Source of the DNA: Clostridia bacterium
Lineage (GTDB): Bacteria; Bacillota_A; Clostridia; Oscillospirales; CAG-272
Length of the DNA: 64,000 bases
Reading direction: 5' to 3'
Assembly (NCBI GenBank): GCA_017453335.1
Contig: JAFTKI010000049.1
Span: 9,589 to 73,588 of the forward strand
The number at the start of each line of letters is the position of its first letter. Position 1 is the stretch's first letter. This document shows, in pieces, positions 1 through 8,900 of this stretch. A program made the translations under genes and the position numbers. The notes below the pieces were generated by a model that saw only the letters and a program-made list of their open reading frames with translations, was not told the origin of the DNA and did no database searches.

Positions 1-350
1 TCGAAAGCATGGCATACCAGACTGCCGATGTGCTCCAGATTATGAAGGAGGAGACGGGTGCCGAGTTTACATCTTTGCGTGTGGACGGCGGTGCCGCCGC
101 AAACAATCTTCTGTTGCAGTTCCAGTCGGATATTCTGGGCAAAACGCTTCACCGTCCTTCCTGCGTAGAAACTACCGCGTGGGGAGCTGCAGGTCTGGCA
201 GGACTTGGTGTCGGTGTATATTCGGGCATTGACGAATTTCGCAAGGTCTGGAGAATAGACCGTGCCTTTGCGCCCTCGATCAACGCCGAGGAAAGAGAAC
301 GCCTGATCGCAGGTTGGCACCGTGCGGTTGAGCGCAGCTTAAGTAAGTAA
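1..350 (+). CDS. glpK: Glycerol kinase, C-terminal part (5' truncated by window edge)
   Basis: The frame is open to the window edge, so only the last ~115 residues are visible. The segment carries the FGGY-family C-terminal signature: LRVDGGAAANN (adenine/phosphate side of the ATP site), then ETTAWGAAGLAG and a closing helix. This matches glycerol kinase, which phosphorylates glycerol to glycerol-3-phosphate in the cytoplasm. A terminator follows directly, so it ends its transcription unit and is separate from the pyr operon. Another FGGY sugar kinase is possible but less likely. Confidence 0.9.
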   Translation, partial: ESMAYQTADVLQIMKEETGAEFTSLRVDGGAAANNLLLQFQSDILGKTLHRPSCVETTAWGAAGLAGLGVGVYSGIDEFRKVWRIDRAFAPSINAEERERLIAGWHRAVERSLSK

Positions 351-371
351 AATTATGCTATTTTCCATGAT

Positions 372-406
372 CCCTCTGTCTTATCCAAGGACAGGGGGAT
401 TTTTTT
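372..406 (+). terminator. Rho-independent terminator after glpK
   Basis: A 9-bp stem (372-380 with 390-398, one G-T wobble) is followed by a run of T (400-406). Confidence 0.85.
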
Positions 407-449
407 GTGAAAAATTCGCGAAAAAATAAAAGTTTTCTCGTAACTTGTC

Positions 450-478
450 TTGACAAACGGGCTCACTCGTGATATAAT
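450..478 (+). promoter_or_regulatory. Promoter of the pyr operon
   Basis: TTGACA at 450-455 and TATAAT at 473-478 are separated by 17 bp, a perfect sigma-A consensus. Transcription would start near 485, just upstream of the PyrR attenuator. Confidence 0.9.
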
Positions 479-492
479 AACGGACAGAGAAT

Positions 493-600
493 ATCTTTAA
501 GTCGATACAGAGATGTCGGGAAGATTTCATATATGCACCTGCGCCAACGGCGGAGGACTATACTTGTATGTGAAATCTTGCCAACAGGCAGGATTTTTTT
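493..600 (+). promoter_or_regulatory. PyrR-dependent transcription attenuator (pyr leader)
   Basis: Three mutually exclusive hairpins can be read. The PyrR-binding loop (anti-antiterminator) has a 4-bp stem GATA (504-507)/TGTC (514-517) around CAGAGA (508-513), on a lower stem ATCTT (493-497)/AAGAT (521-525). The antiterminator pairs AAGATTTCA (521-529) with TGAAATCTT (571-579). The terminator pairs ATCTTGCC (575-582) with GGCAGGAT (587-594) and runs into seven T. PyrR with UMP would favour the first, releasing the terminator. The hexaloop and the U-G pair match the Bacillus PyrR-site architecture; the flanking stem bases differ in a compensatory way. Confidence 0.88.
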
Positions 601-618
601 GTATTTTGGAGGACTTTG

Positions 619-1167
619 ATGAAGCCGAAAGCACAAATCATGGATGCCACGGCGGTCTCACGGGCAATGGCGCGGATCACACACGAGATCATCGAGCGCA
701 ACCGCGGTGTGGGAAATATATGTCTTTTGGGAATCAAACGGCGCGGGATCCCGCTGGCGGAAATGCTGGCGAACAACATTGAGCGCTTCGAGGGCGTTCG
801 TGTTCCCGTCGGTGTGCTGGATATCACCAAGCATCGGGACGATCTTACCGCCGAGGAAAAGAACGAAACGATTGCCGAATGTCATTTTCCCTGCGATATC
901 CGCGAAAAAACGGTGATCGTTGTGGATGATGTGATGTACACGGGACGAACCGCACGGGCAGCATTGGAAGCGGTGTTTTCCTTTGACCGTCCGCAGGCGG
1001 TACAGCTTGCGGTGCTGATCGACCGAGGACACAGGGAGCTTCCCATACGCGCCGATTACGTTGGAAAAAACGTACCCACCGCGAGAAATGAGATCGTTTC
1101 GGTTCGGTTGGATGGGATCGATGGAGAAACGGGCGCATATATTTGCGATACCGATGAACAACAGTAA
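619..1167 (+). CDS. pyrR: PyrR: pyr attenuation regulator / uracil phosphoribosyltransferase
   Basis: PyrR is a 182-residue RNA-binding type I phosphoribosyltransferase that senses UMP/PRPP and controls the operon it heads. The PRPP loop VIVVDDVMYTGRTARAA is clear, and GIKRRGIPLA and VDRGHRELPIRADYVGKNVPT are typical of PyrR. I chose ATG 619 because GGAGGA (608-613) sits 5 bp upstream; an in-frame TTG at 616 would be too close. It lies 18 bp after the terminator hairpin of the leader it is expected to regulate. Confidence 0.95.
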   Translation: MKPKAQIMDATAVSRAMARITHEIIERNRGVGNICLLGIKRRGIPLAEMLANNIERFEGVRVPVGVLDITKHRDDLTAEEKNETIAECHFPCDIREKTVIVVDDVMYTGRTARAALEAVFSFDRPQAVQLAVLIDRGHRELPIRADYVGKNVPTARNEIVSVRLDGIDGETGAYICDTDEQQ

Positions 1168-1179
1168 GGAGAGAGTGCA

Positions 1180-2382
1180 ATGAAAACCTATCAGACAGTC
1201 AGCGTAAAAACAAAAGCCGAAGTTCAGTCTTGCGCAAAGGCTTTTTTGGCAGTTCATCCCACTCTTTCCGCCACTATCGAAAAATATACCGTTCTTCCCG
1301 GCTTTTGCGATGTGCATGTGCATTTTCGTGAGCCGGGCTTTTCTTATAAGGAGACCATCGCAACAGGCTCACGCGCGGCGGCAAGGGGAGGATACACGGC
1401 GGTTTGTACCATGCCGAACCTCAATCCCGTACCCGACAGTGCCGAGCATCTGAAGGAGCAGACCGACCTGATCGCACGCGATGCGGTGATTGATGTCTAT
1501 CCCTACGCCTCCATCACGGTGGGGCAAAAAGGCGAGATGCTGTCGGATCTGGATGCGCTGACCGATGCTGTTGCCTTCTCGGATGACGGACGAGGTGTGC
1601 AAAGTGAGGATATGATGCGCGAGGCTATGATAAGAGCCAAGAAATTGGGAAAAATGATCGTAGCGCACTGTGAGGTAAATGACCTCTTGCACGGCGGTTA
1701 TATTCATGACGGTGAGTATGCACGTACACACGGACACAAGGGAATTTGCTCCGAGAGCGAGTATTTGCAGATCGAGCGCGACCTGCGGCTTGCCAAGGAA
1801 ACGGGATGTGCCTACCATGTGTGCCACATTTCGGCAAAGGAAAGCGTGGAGGCGATCCGTCGGGCAAAGGCGGAGGGCGTTGACGTGACCTGCGAAACGG
1901 CACCGCACTATCTGGTGATGGATGACAGTGACCTTCAAGAGGACGGACGCTTTAAAATGAATCCCCCTTTGCGCGCAAAGGAAGACAGAGAAGCACTGGT
2001 ACAGGGCTTGATCGACGGTACGATCGATATGATCGCAACCGACCACGCCCCCCATTCCGCCGAGGAAAAGGCGAAGGGACTGGCGGGAAGCGCATTTGGC
2101 ATCGTTGGAATCGAAACGGCATTCCCCTTGATGTATACGAAGCTGGTAAAAGAGGGAATCATCAGCATGGAGAAGCTGATCGATGCGCTGGTGTGGAATC
2201 CGCGCCGCCGATTCGGTCTTCCCGTGGGAGACGATTTCTCGGTATGGGATCTGAATGAGGCATTCACGGTTGATCCCAATGAGTTTTTGAGTAAAGGCAG
2301 AGCGACCCCGCTGACAGGCATGAAGCTGTTCGGCAGAAACCTGCTCACGGTACACGACGGCAAGATCGTGTATCAAGCTTAA
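1180..2382 (+). CDS. pyrC: Dihydroorotase
   Basis: This 400-residue cytoplasmic enzyme cyclises carbamoyl-aspartate to dihydroorotate, the third step of UMP synthesis. Metal and active-site motifs are present: HVHFREPGF, CTMPNLNP, AHCE, HVCHISAKES and ATDHAPHSAEEK. The N-terminus (about 40 residues before the HVHFRE metal motif) is shorter than the beta-sandwich segment usual in type I dihydroorotases. The start has a good GGAGAG site 5-10 bp upstream and follows pyrR by 12 bp. Confidence 0.95.
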   Translation: MKTYQTVSVKTKAEVQSCAKAFLAVHPTLSATIEKYTVLPGFCDVHVHFREPGFSYKETIATGSRAAARGGYTAVCTMPNLNPVPDSAEHLKEQTDLIARDAVIDVYPYASITVGQKGEMLSDLDALTDAVAFSDDGRGVQSEDMMREAMIRAKKLGKMIVAHCEVNDLLHGGYIHDGEYARTHGHKGICSESEYLQIERDLRLAKETGCAYHVCHISAKESVEAIRRAKAEGVDVTCETAPHYLVMDDSDLQEDGRFKMNPPLRAKEDREALVQGLIDGTIDMIATDHAPHSAEEKAKGLAGSAFGIVGIETAFPLMYTKLVKEGIISMEKLIDALVWNPRRRFGLPVGDDFSVWDLNEAFTVDPNEFLSKGRATPLTGMKLFGRNLLTVHDGKIVYQA

Positions 2383-2424
2383 TTTGTTAAAAATATTTTT
2401 CATATAATTCGGGAGGCAAAGATT

Positions 2425-5400
2425 ATGGCAAAAAGAACAGACTTGAAAAAAATTCTGATCATCGGATCGGGTCCTATCGTGATCGGTCAGGCGGCAGAAT
2501 TTGACTATGCGGGAACACAGGCATGTCTGGCATTGAAGGAAGAGGGCTATGAGGTTGTATTGGTGAACTCCAACCCCGCAACCATCATGACCGACACCAC
2601 CATTGCCGACAAGGTCTACATGGAGCCCTTGACGCTGGAATATATCGCAAAGATCCTGCGTTACGAGCGCCCCGACGCCATTCTGCCCGGTATCGGCGGA
2701 CAGACAGGCTTGAACCTTGCAATGCAACTGGAAAAGAAGGGCATTTTGAAGGAATGCCGCGTAGAGCTGCTTGGAACCAGCAGTGAGAGTATCGAGCGCG
2801 CCGAGGACCGTGAGATGTTCAAGGAGCTGTGCCAGTCGATCGGTGAGCCTACCATCCCTTCCGAGATCACTTACAATATCGAAGAGGCAAAAAAGGCTGC
2901 GGCAGAGATCGGGTATCCCGTTGTTCTGCGTCCCGCATTTACGCTGGGTGGCACAGGCGGCGGCTTTGCTTATAACGAAGAAGAGCTGGTGGAGATCGGC
3001 AGAAACGCATTCAAGCTCTCTCCCGTACACCAGGTACTGATCGAAAAGAGTGTAAAGGGCTATAAGGAGATCGAATTTGAGGTTATGCGTGACTCCAAGG
3101 ATCACGCCATTACCATCTGCGGCATGGAAAACGTTGATCCCGTTGGTGTTCATACCGGCGACTCGATTGTTGTGGCTCCGATTCTCTCTCTGAACGATCA
3201 CGATCTGAAGATGCTCAACGACAGTGCGCTCAAGATCATCAGAGAGCTGAAGATCGAGGGTGGCTGTAACGTACAGTTCGCGCTCAATCCCGAAAGCTCC
3301 GAATACTATCTGATCGAGGTAAACCCCCGTGTTTCGCGTTCCTCCGCACTTGCATCCAAGGCAAGCGGATATCCCATTGCCCGCGTGACCGCAAAGATCG
3401 CGGTTGGTATGGCACTGGAGGAGATCCCCGTTGCGGGCGGTACGGCAGATATGGAGCCCAACCTTGACTATATCGTTGCAAAATTCCCGCGTTTCCCGTT
3501 TGATAAATTCACCTCCGCTCCCAACACGCTGGGAACCCAGATGAAGGCAACCGGTGAGGTTATGGGAATCGGCTCCACGCTTGATGAGTGCTTCCTGAAA
3601 TCGGTACGCTCGCTGGAAACGGGCGTGTGCCACCTGTATCATTCCAAGTTTGATCCGATGTCCGATGCTGAGCTGGTTGAATACCTCAAGGAAGCAAAGG
3701 ACGATAATATCTACGCGATCACCGAGCTGGTGCGCCGCGGAATGTCGCTGGACGAGCTGCATGACATCACCAAGATCACTATGATCTTCCTGGATTCCAT
3801 CAAGCGCATTGTGGATATGGAAAATCAGCTCAAGGCAGCTCCCATGAACGCAAAGGTGCTGGCAGAGGCAAAGAAGATGGGCTTTGGCGATAAGTTTATC
3901 GCAAAGCTTTGGAAAGTTGGCGAGCTTGACGTGGTGGCACTCCGCAAGGAGAACGGCTTGAAGCCCGTGTTCCGTATGGTTGATACGCTCCATACAGGCA
4001 AATATATCCCTTATCTGTACTCCTCGTACAGCGGAAAGAACGATTCTCAGCTCACCGGCAAGAAAAAGATCGTTGTACTGGGCGCAGGTCCCATCCGTAT
4101 CGGACAGGGCGTGGAATTTGACTATTCCACCGTACACGCCGTACAAACCATCAAGAAGGCAGGCTACGAGGCAATCATCATCAACAACAACCCCGAAACC
4201 GTATCCACCGACTACACCACGGCAGACAAGCTCTACTTTGAGCCTTTGACTCCCGAGGACGTTATGAACATCGTGGATTATGAGCAGCCCGAGGGTGTAG
4301 TGGCATCGTTGGGCGGTCAGACTGCGATCAACCTTGCAGAGCCCTTGATGAAGCGCGGCGTTAAGATCATCGGAACCGATTGCGAGGCGATCGACCGTGC
4401 CGAGAACCGCGACCTGTTTGAAAAGATTCTGAAGGAGCTCAACATTCCTCAGCCTAACGGACAAGCTGTTACCAAGATCGAGGACGGTGTTGCCGCAGCG
4501 GCACGCATCGGCTACCCCGTATTGGTACGTCCCAGCTTCGTTCTGGGCGGCAGAGCAATGCAGATCGTTGCAAACGAGCAACAGCTTCGCCACTACCTCA
4601 AAACAGCGGTTGAGATCGACGAGGACAAGCCCGTTCTGGTTGATAAATATATCGTGGGTAAGGAGGTCGAGGTCGATGCGATCTGCGACGGACACGACGT
4701 CTTCGTTCCCGGTATCATGGAGCTGGTAGAGCGTACGGGTATCCACTCGGGTGACTCGATCAGCGTATATCCCGCCTTCAGTATTTCGGACAAGGTCAAG
4801 GGCATCATTCTGCAGTATGCAAAGAAGCTGGGCCTTGGCATCGGAATCGTAGGCCTTTATAACATTCAGTTCATCGTTGATAAGGACGAAAAGGTCTTTA
4901 TCATCGAGGTGAACCCCCGTTCCTCGAGAACAGTTCCGTTCCTTTCCAAGGCAACGGGCTACAGTCTTGCAGACATTGCTACCGAGGTTATTTTGGGTAA
5001 GACACTCAAGGAGCAGGGCATCTTCGATATTTATCCTGCCGAAAAGAAACGCTCTTATGTAAAGGTTCCCGTATTCTCGTTCAGTAAGATCCGCGGACTG
5101 GACGCATATCTCTCGCCCGAGATGAAGTCCACGGGTGAGGCGATCGGCTACGACGATAAGCCCAACCGCGCACTCTACAAGGCACTGCAGGCATCGGGTA
5201 TGCACCTGCAGAATTACGGCACCGTATTTGTAACCATTGCAGATGCCGACAAGGAAGAGGCTTTGCCCCTGATCCGCCGTTTCTACAACCTTGGATTTAA
5301 TATTGAGGCAACTGCAGGTACTGCGAATTTCCTCAAGGAGAACGGAATCCGCACGCACGTCCTCAAAAAGCTCAATGAGAGCGATGAGATCTGGGATTCG

Positions 5401-5595
5401 ATCCGCCAGGGACATATCGCTTATGTGATCAACACCAGTGATCCCAGCTCGATCGGTACCGAAAGTGACGGATACCTGATCCGTAAGTATGCAACCGAAA
5501 GCAATGTCACGCTGTTCACCTCGCTGGATACCGTGCGCGTGCTGTTGGACGTTCTGGAGGAGATCACGCTGTCTATCTCCACCATCGACGCATAA
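2425..5595 (+). CDS. carB: Carbamoyl-phosphate synthase large subunit
   Basis: A 1056-residue subunit with the usual internal duplication. Each half begins with a preATP/ATP-grasp block (IIGSGPIVIGQAAEFDYAG near residue 10; VLGAGPIRIGQGVEFDYS near 555). The first half ends with the oligomerisation region and the second with an MGS-like allosteric domain (residues ~930-1056). It makes carbamoyl phosphate from bicarbonate, ATP and ammonia delivered by CarA. The length is normal. No carA lies beside it or elsewhere in the window, which is unusual for a pyr operon. Confidence 0.97.
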   Translation: MAKRTDLKKILIIGSGPIVIGQAAEFDYAGTQACLALKEEGYEVVLVNSNPATIMTDTTIADKVYMEPLTLEYIAKILRYERPDAILPGIGGQTGLNLAMQLEKKGILKECRVELLGTSSESIERAEDREMFKELCQSIGEPTIPSEITYNIEEAKKAAAEIGYPVVLRPAFTLGGTGGGFAYNEEELVEIGRNAFKLSPVHQVLIEKSVKGYKEIEFEVMRDSKDHAITICGMENVDPVGVHTGDSIVVAPILSLNDHDLKMLNDSALKIIRELKIEGGCNVQFALNPESSEYYLIEVNPRVSRSSALASKASGYPIARVTAKIAVGMALEEIPVAGGTADMEPNLDYIVAKFPRFPFDKFTSAPNTLGTQMKATGEVMGIGSTLDECFLKSVRSLETGVCHLYHSKFDPMSDAELVEYLKEAKDDNIYAITELVRRGMSLDELHDITKITMIFLDSIKRIVDMENQLKAAPMNAKVLAEAKKMGFGDKFIAKLWKVGELDVVALRKENGLKPVFRMVDTLHTGKYIPYLYSSYSGKNDSQLTGKKKIVVLGAGPIRIGQGVEFDYSTVHAVQTIKKAGYEAIIINNNPETVSTDYTTADKLYFEPLTPEDVMNIVDYEQPEGVVASLGGQTAINLAEPLMKRGVKIIGTDCEAIDRAENRDLFEKILKELNIPQPNGQAVTKIEDGVAAAARIGYPVLVRPSFVLGGRAMQIVANEQQLRHYLKTAVEIDEDKPVLVDKYIVGKEVEVDAICDGHDVFVPGIMELVERTGIHSGDSISVYPAFSISDKVKGIILQYAKKLGLGIGIVGLYNIQFIVDKDEKVFIIEVNPRSSRTVPFLSKATGYSLADIATEVILGKTLKEQGIFDIYPAEKKRSYVKVPVFSFSKIRGLDAYLSPEMKSTGEAIGYDDKPNRALYKALQASGMHLQNYGTVFVTIADADKEEALPLIRRFYNLGFNIEATAGTANFLKENGIRTHVLKKLNESDEIWDSIRQGHIAYVINTSDPSSIGTESDGYLIRKYATESNVTLFTSLDTVRVLLDVLEEITLSISTIDA

Positions 5596-5604
5596 GGAGA
5601 CGAC

Positions 5605-6342
5605 ATGAAGCAAGGATTGTTTACCATTACCGAAAATGTTGCGCTGACCAAAACCGTATATCAGATGCGCCTGGCAGGCGATACCTCCGATATCACGGCT
5701 TCGGGACAGTTCGTGAATATTTTGCTTGACGGCTTTTATCTGCGCAGACCGATCTCGGTTTGCGACTGCACCGAAAACCTGCTCACCATCGTTTATAAGG
5801 TGGTGGGCAAGGGAACCGAGAAGATGAGCGCTATGCAGGCAGGAGAGACACTTGATATCCTGACGGGACTCGGAAACGGATACGATCTTTCCGCAGCAGG
5901 CGATGCGCCGCTCCTCATCGGAGGCGGTGTCGGCGTTCCTCCTATGTACCTTCTGGCAAAAAAACTGATCGCCGAAGGAAAGCAGGTCTCGGTGATCCTC
6001 GGCTTTAACACCAAGGACGAGATCTTTTATGAAAACGAATTCAAGGCATTGGGGGCCAAGGTGACCGTAGCAACCGCCGACGGTTCTTACGGTGTGAAGG
6101 GCTTTGTAACCGATGCCATGAAGGATGTGAATTATTCTTACTTCTACACCTGCGGTCCCGAGCCGATGCTCAAGGCGATCTGGAAGACCTCCAACACGTC
6201 GGGTCAGTTCAGCTTTGAGGAACGCATGGGCTGCGGATTCGGTGCTTGCATGGGATGCTCCTGCAAGACTCTCACGGGCAACAAGCGTATCTGCAAGGAT
6301 GGCCCCGTGTTGCGAAAGGAGGAGATCCTGTGGGAAAATTGA
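5605..6342 (+). CDS. pyrK: Dihydroorotate dehydrogenase B, electron-transfer subunit
   Basis: A 245-residue FAD/[2Fe-2S] subunit that passes electrons from dihydroorotate to NAD+. The FAD motif LRRPISV, the NAD-binding GGGVGVPPMYLLAKKL, the TCGPEPML motif and the C-terminal cluster GCGFGACMGCSCKT...RICKDGPV are all visible. It starts 9 bp after carB and overlaps the pyrD start, consistent with translational coupling of the PyrDK complex. Confidence 0.96.
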   Translation: MKQGLFTITENVALTKTVYQMRLAGDTSDITASGQFVNILLDGFYLRRPISVCDCTENLLTIVYKVVGKGTEKMSAMQAGETLDILTGLGNGYDLSAAGDAPLLIGGGVGVPPMYLLAKKLIAEGKQVSVILGFNTKDEIFYENEFKALGAKVTVATADGSYGVKGFVTDAMKDVNYSYFYTCGPEPMLKAIWKTSNTSGQFSFEERMGCGFGACMGCSCKTLTGNKRICKDGPVLRKEEILWEN

Positions 6343-7238
6343 ACGTAACTCTTTGCGGAATCGAGCTGGATAATCCGATCATTCCCGCAAGCGGAACCTT
6401 TGGCTACGGCTATGAATTCGCCGAGCTGTACGATATCAATTGCTTGGGAACCTTTTCCTTCAAGGGAACCACGCTGGAGCCTCGCTTCGGAAACCCCACG
6501 CCGCGAATCGCGGAATGTCCCGCGGGCATGATCAATGCTGTCGGACTTCAGAACCCCGGTGTGGAAAAGGTCATTTCCGAGGAGCTTCCCAAGCTTGCAA
6601 AATGCTTCCACAAGCCCGTGATGGCGAATGTCAGCGGATTCTCTGTCCCCGACTACGCAAAAACGTGTGAAATGCTGGATGCTTGCGAGCAGGTAGGCTG
6701 GCTGGAGGTCAACGTTAGCTGTCCCAACGTACACGGCGGCGGAATGAGCTTCGGCACTTCTCCCGAGGCGGCTGCCGAGGTGACTGCGGCGGTCAAAAAG
6801 GTCACGAAAAAGCCCGTATTGATCAAGCTTTCTCCCAACGTGACCGATATCGTCAGCATTGCGAAGGCTTGCGAGGCGGCAGGTGCCGACGGTATCAGCC
6901 TGATCAACACGCTGCTTGGAATGCGCATTGATCTGCGCACCAAAAAGCCTGTGATCGCCAACAAAATGGGTGGTTTTTCGGGCTCGGCGATCTTCCCCGT
7001 AGCGGTACGCATGGTATATCAGGTGGCACACGCGGTTAAAATACCCGTAGTGGGCATGGGCGGTGTAACAACTGCCGAGGATGTGATTGAAATGATGCTG
7101 GCAGGTGCTACCGCTGTTGAAGTGGGGGCCGCAAATCTGGTTAACCCCTTTGCATCGCGCGACATCGTTGCCGCACTTCCCGAAGTGATGGATAAATATG
7201 GGATCAAATCGCTTTCCGAGATCGTCGGAATTGCTTGA
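6330..7238 (+). CDS. pyrD: Dihydroorotate dehydrogenase B, catalytic subunit
   Basis: This class 1B enzyme (302 residues, FMN) oxidises dihydroorotate to orotate. It shows PASGTFGYG, GLQNPG, the catalytic-Cys motif VNVSCPNVHGGG and the FMN-binding PVVGMGGV and AGATAVEVG. I chose GTG 6330 because AAAGGAGG lies 7 bp upstream and the family starts with a KLNVTLCGIEL-like strand; upstream in-frame ATGs lie deep inside pyrK. It overlaps pyrK by 13 bp. Confidence 0.95.
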   Translation: MGKLNVTLCGIELDNPIIPASGTFGYGYEFAELYDINCLGTFSFKGTTLEPRFGNPTPRIAECPAGMINAVGLQNPGVEKVISEELPKLAKCFHKPVMANVSGFSVPDYAKTCEMLDACEQVGWLEVNVSCPNVHGGGMSFGTSPEAAAEVTAAVKKVTKKPVLIKLSPNVTDIVSIAKACEAAGADGISLINTLLGMRIDLRTKKPVIANKMGGFSGSAIFPVAVRMVYQVAHAVKIPVVGMGGVTTAEDVIEMMLAGATAVEVGAANLVNPFASRDIVAALPEVMDKYGIKSLSEIVGIA

Positions 7239-7271
7239 CAACTATAAAAAATGGAAATAAAGGAGTAACTC

Positions 7272-7970
7272 ATGGGAAAAGACGTTATCATCGCCTGTGA
7301 CTTTGACAGTGCGGAAAAAACATTTGCATTTTTGGATAAATTTACCGGCAGAAAGCCCTTCGTAAAGATCGGCATGGAGCTTTATTATGCCGAGGGTCCT
7401 TCTATTGTTCGTGAGATCAAAAAGAGAGGACACAAGATCTTCCTTGATCTCAAGCTGCACGATATTCCCAACACCGTAAAAAAGTCGATGGCGGTTCTTT
7501 CTCGCCTGGATGTTGACATGACCAACCTGCACGCGGCAGGTACCATTCGCATGATGGAGGGCGCTTTGGAAGGCCTTACCCGTCCCGACGGTACCCGTCC
7601 TCTTCTGATCGCGGTGACTCAGTTGACCTCCACCGATCAGGAGAGCATGGAAAAGGATCTGTTGATCGAAAAGCCGATTGCAGACGTTGTGATGCACTAT
7701 GCACACAACGCAAAGGTAGCGGGACTTGACGGTGTGGTTTGCTCGCCTCTGGAGGCAGGCAAGGTACACGAGACCTGCGGCGAGAAGTTCTTGACCGTAA
7801 CCCCCGGCGTTCGCTTTGCCGATGGTGATATTGGCGACCAGAAGCGCGTGATGACTCCTGCAGAGGCAAAGAAGATCGGCTCTGATTACATCGTGGTCGG
7901 CAGACCGATCACGGCAGCCGAGGATCCCGTTGCCGCATACGAAAGATGCGTGCGCGAGTTCGTTGACTGA
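7272..7970 (+). CDS. pyrF: Orotidine-5'-phosphate decarboxylase (type 1)
   Basis: A 232-residue TIM-barrel enzyme that converts OMP to UMP. The catalytic DxKxxD tetrad region is in FLDLKLHDIPNTV, with VKIGMEL before it and TPGVRF...YIVVGRPIT, the phosphate-binding end, at the C-terminus. An AAAGGAG site precedes the start, and the gene lies inside the pyr operon. Confidence 0.96.
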   Translation: MGKDVIIACDFDSAEKTFAFLDKFTGRKPFVKIGMELYYAEGPSIVREIKKRGHKIFLDLKLHDIPNTVKKSMAVLSRLDVDMTNLHAAGTIRMMEGALEGLTRPDGTRPLLIAVTQLTSTDQESMEKDLLIEKPIADVVMHYAHNAKVAGLDGVVCSPLEAGKVHETCGEKFLTVTPGVRFADGDIGDQKRVMTPAEAKKIGSDYIVVGRPITAAEDPVAAYERCVREFVD

Positions 7971-7997
7971 AAAATAAAGAAAGCTGAGGATATTTCA

Positions 7998-8207
7998 ATG
8001 CCCGAATACGTTGTTTTGCAGGTAACCTTGAAGGAAAAGTTTATCGGAACAGGATCCAAAAATCTTGGTGAATTGGAAAAAGTGATCAACGAGCAGGCGG
8101 CAAAGGGGTATCGATTGCACACCATCTCTACGGCATCGGCACAAAGCTCGGGCTTTGGCGGCGGCGACCGTATCCAAGCCACGATGGTGTTTGAAAAATT
8201 ACACTAA
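7998..8207 (+). CDS. Small DUF4177-like protein inside the pyr operon
   Basis: A 69-residue soluble protein with the shape of DUF4177: an N-terminal beta strand (EYVVLQVTL), a helix (LEKVINEQAAKGYRLHTIS) and a final strand (QATMVFEKL). It has no catalytic motif and no membrane segment. It sits between pyrF and pyrE with short gaps and its own AGGA-like site, so it is cotranscribed with pyrimidine genes. No function is known to me; a structural or regulatory role in the pathway is only a guess from position. Confidence 0.75.
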   Translation: MPEYVVLQVTLKEKFIGTGSKNLGELEKVINEQAAKGYRLHTISTASAQSSGFGGGDRIQATMVFEKLH

Positions 8208-8225
8208 AAAGGAAAGGGAAAAGAC

Positions 8226-8882
8226 ATGGAAGCTTATAAGAGAGAGTTTATACAGTTTTTGGAGAATGCCGGCGTTTTGAAGTTCGGCGACTTTACCGCA
8301 AAAAGCGGCAGAAAGATCCCGTACTTTATCAATGCGGGAATGATCAAGACCGGTGAGGACATTGCAAAGCTGGGCGAGTTTTACGCAAGAGCATACACCG
8401 AAAAGCTTGGCAAAAAGAAGGCAGTTCTGTACGGTCCCGCATACAAGGGCATTTCGCTTGCCGTTTCCGCGGCTGTTGCACTTTCCAAAGAGGGTCTGAA
8501 CGTTCCGTTCTTCTTCAACCGCAAGGAGGTCAAGGACCACGGCGAGGGCGGCGTTTTCGTTGGCTATGTTCCCACCGCAGGTGAGGAGATCGTTATCATC
8601 GAGGATGTTATCACCGCAGGAACCGCGATCCGCGAGAGCATGGAGATCCTGTCTCACCTGGAGGGAACCCGCGTGGTTGCAACCTTTATCATGGTTGACC
8701 GCAAGGAAAAGGGACAGGGCGAAAAGGGCGCTATGCAGGAGATCGAGGAATCCTTCGGCTTCCCCGTGTATTCGGTGGTTGATGTTTACGATATCATCGA
8801 GTACCTGGAAGAGGATGAAAAGAACGCAGAAAACGTAACACGTATCAAAAATTATCTGGCAATCAACGGAGCAAAGGCGTAA
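8226..8882 (+). CDS. pyrE: Orotate phosphoribosyltransferase
   Basis: A 218-residue type I phosphoribosyltransferase that joins orotate and PRPP to give OMP. The PRPP-binding motif VIIEDVITAGTAIRESME is clear, and YGPAYKGISLA and FFFNRKEVKDHGEGG are characteristic of PyrE. It follows the DUF4177 gene by 18 bp in the operon. Confidence 0.96.
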   Translation: MEAYKREFIQFLENAGVLKFGDFTAKSGRKIPYFINAGMIKTGEDIAKLGEFYARAYTEKLGKKKAVLYGPAYKGISLAVSAAVALSKEGLNVPFFFNRKEVKDHGEGGVFVGYVPTAGEEIVIIEDVITAGTAIRESMEILSHLEGTRVVATFIMVDRKEKGQGEKGAMQEIEESFGFPVYSVVDVYDIIEYLEEDEKNAENVTRIKNYLAINGAKA

Positions 8883-8900
8883 AGGATAAGGAGGGGCATC

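Noticed and set aside
1369..5613. A 1414-codon open frame antisense to pyrC and carB
   Set aside because: It mirrors the codon pattern of two well-conserved genes, has no ribosome site or recognisable domain, and is Cys/His/Leu-rich in the way antisense frames are.
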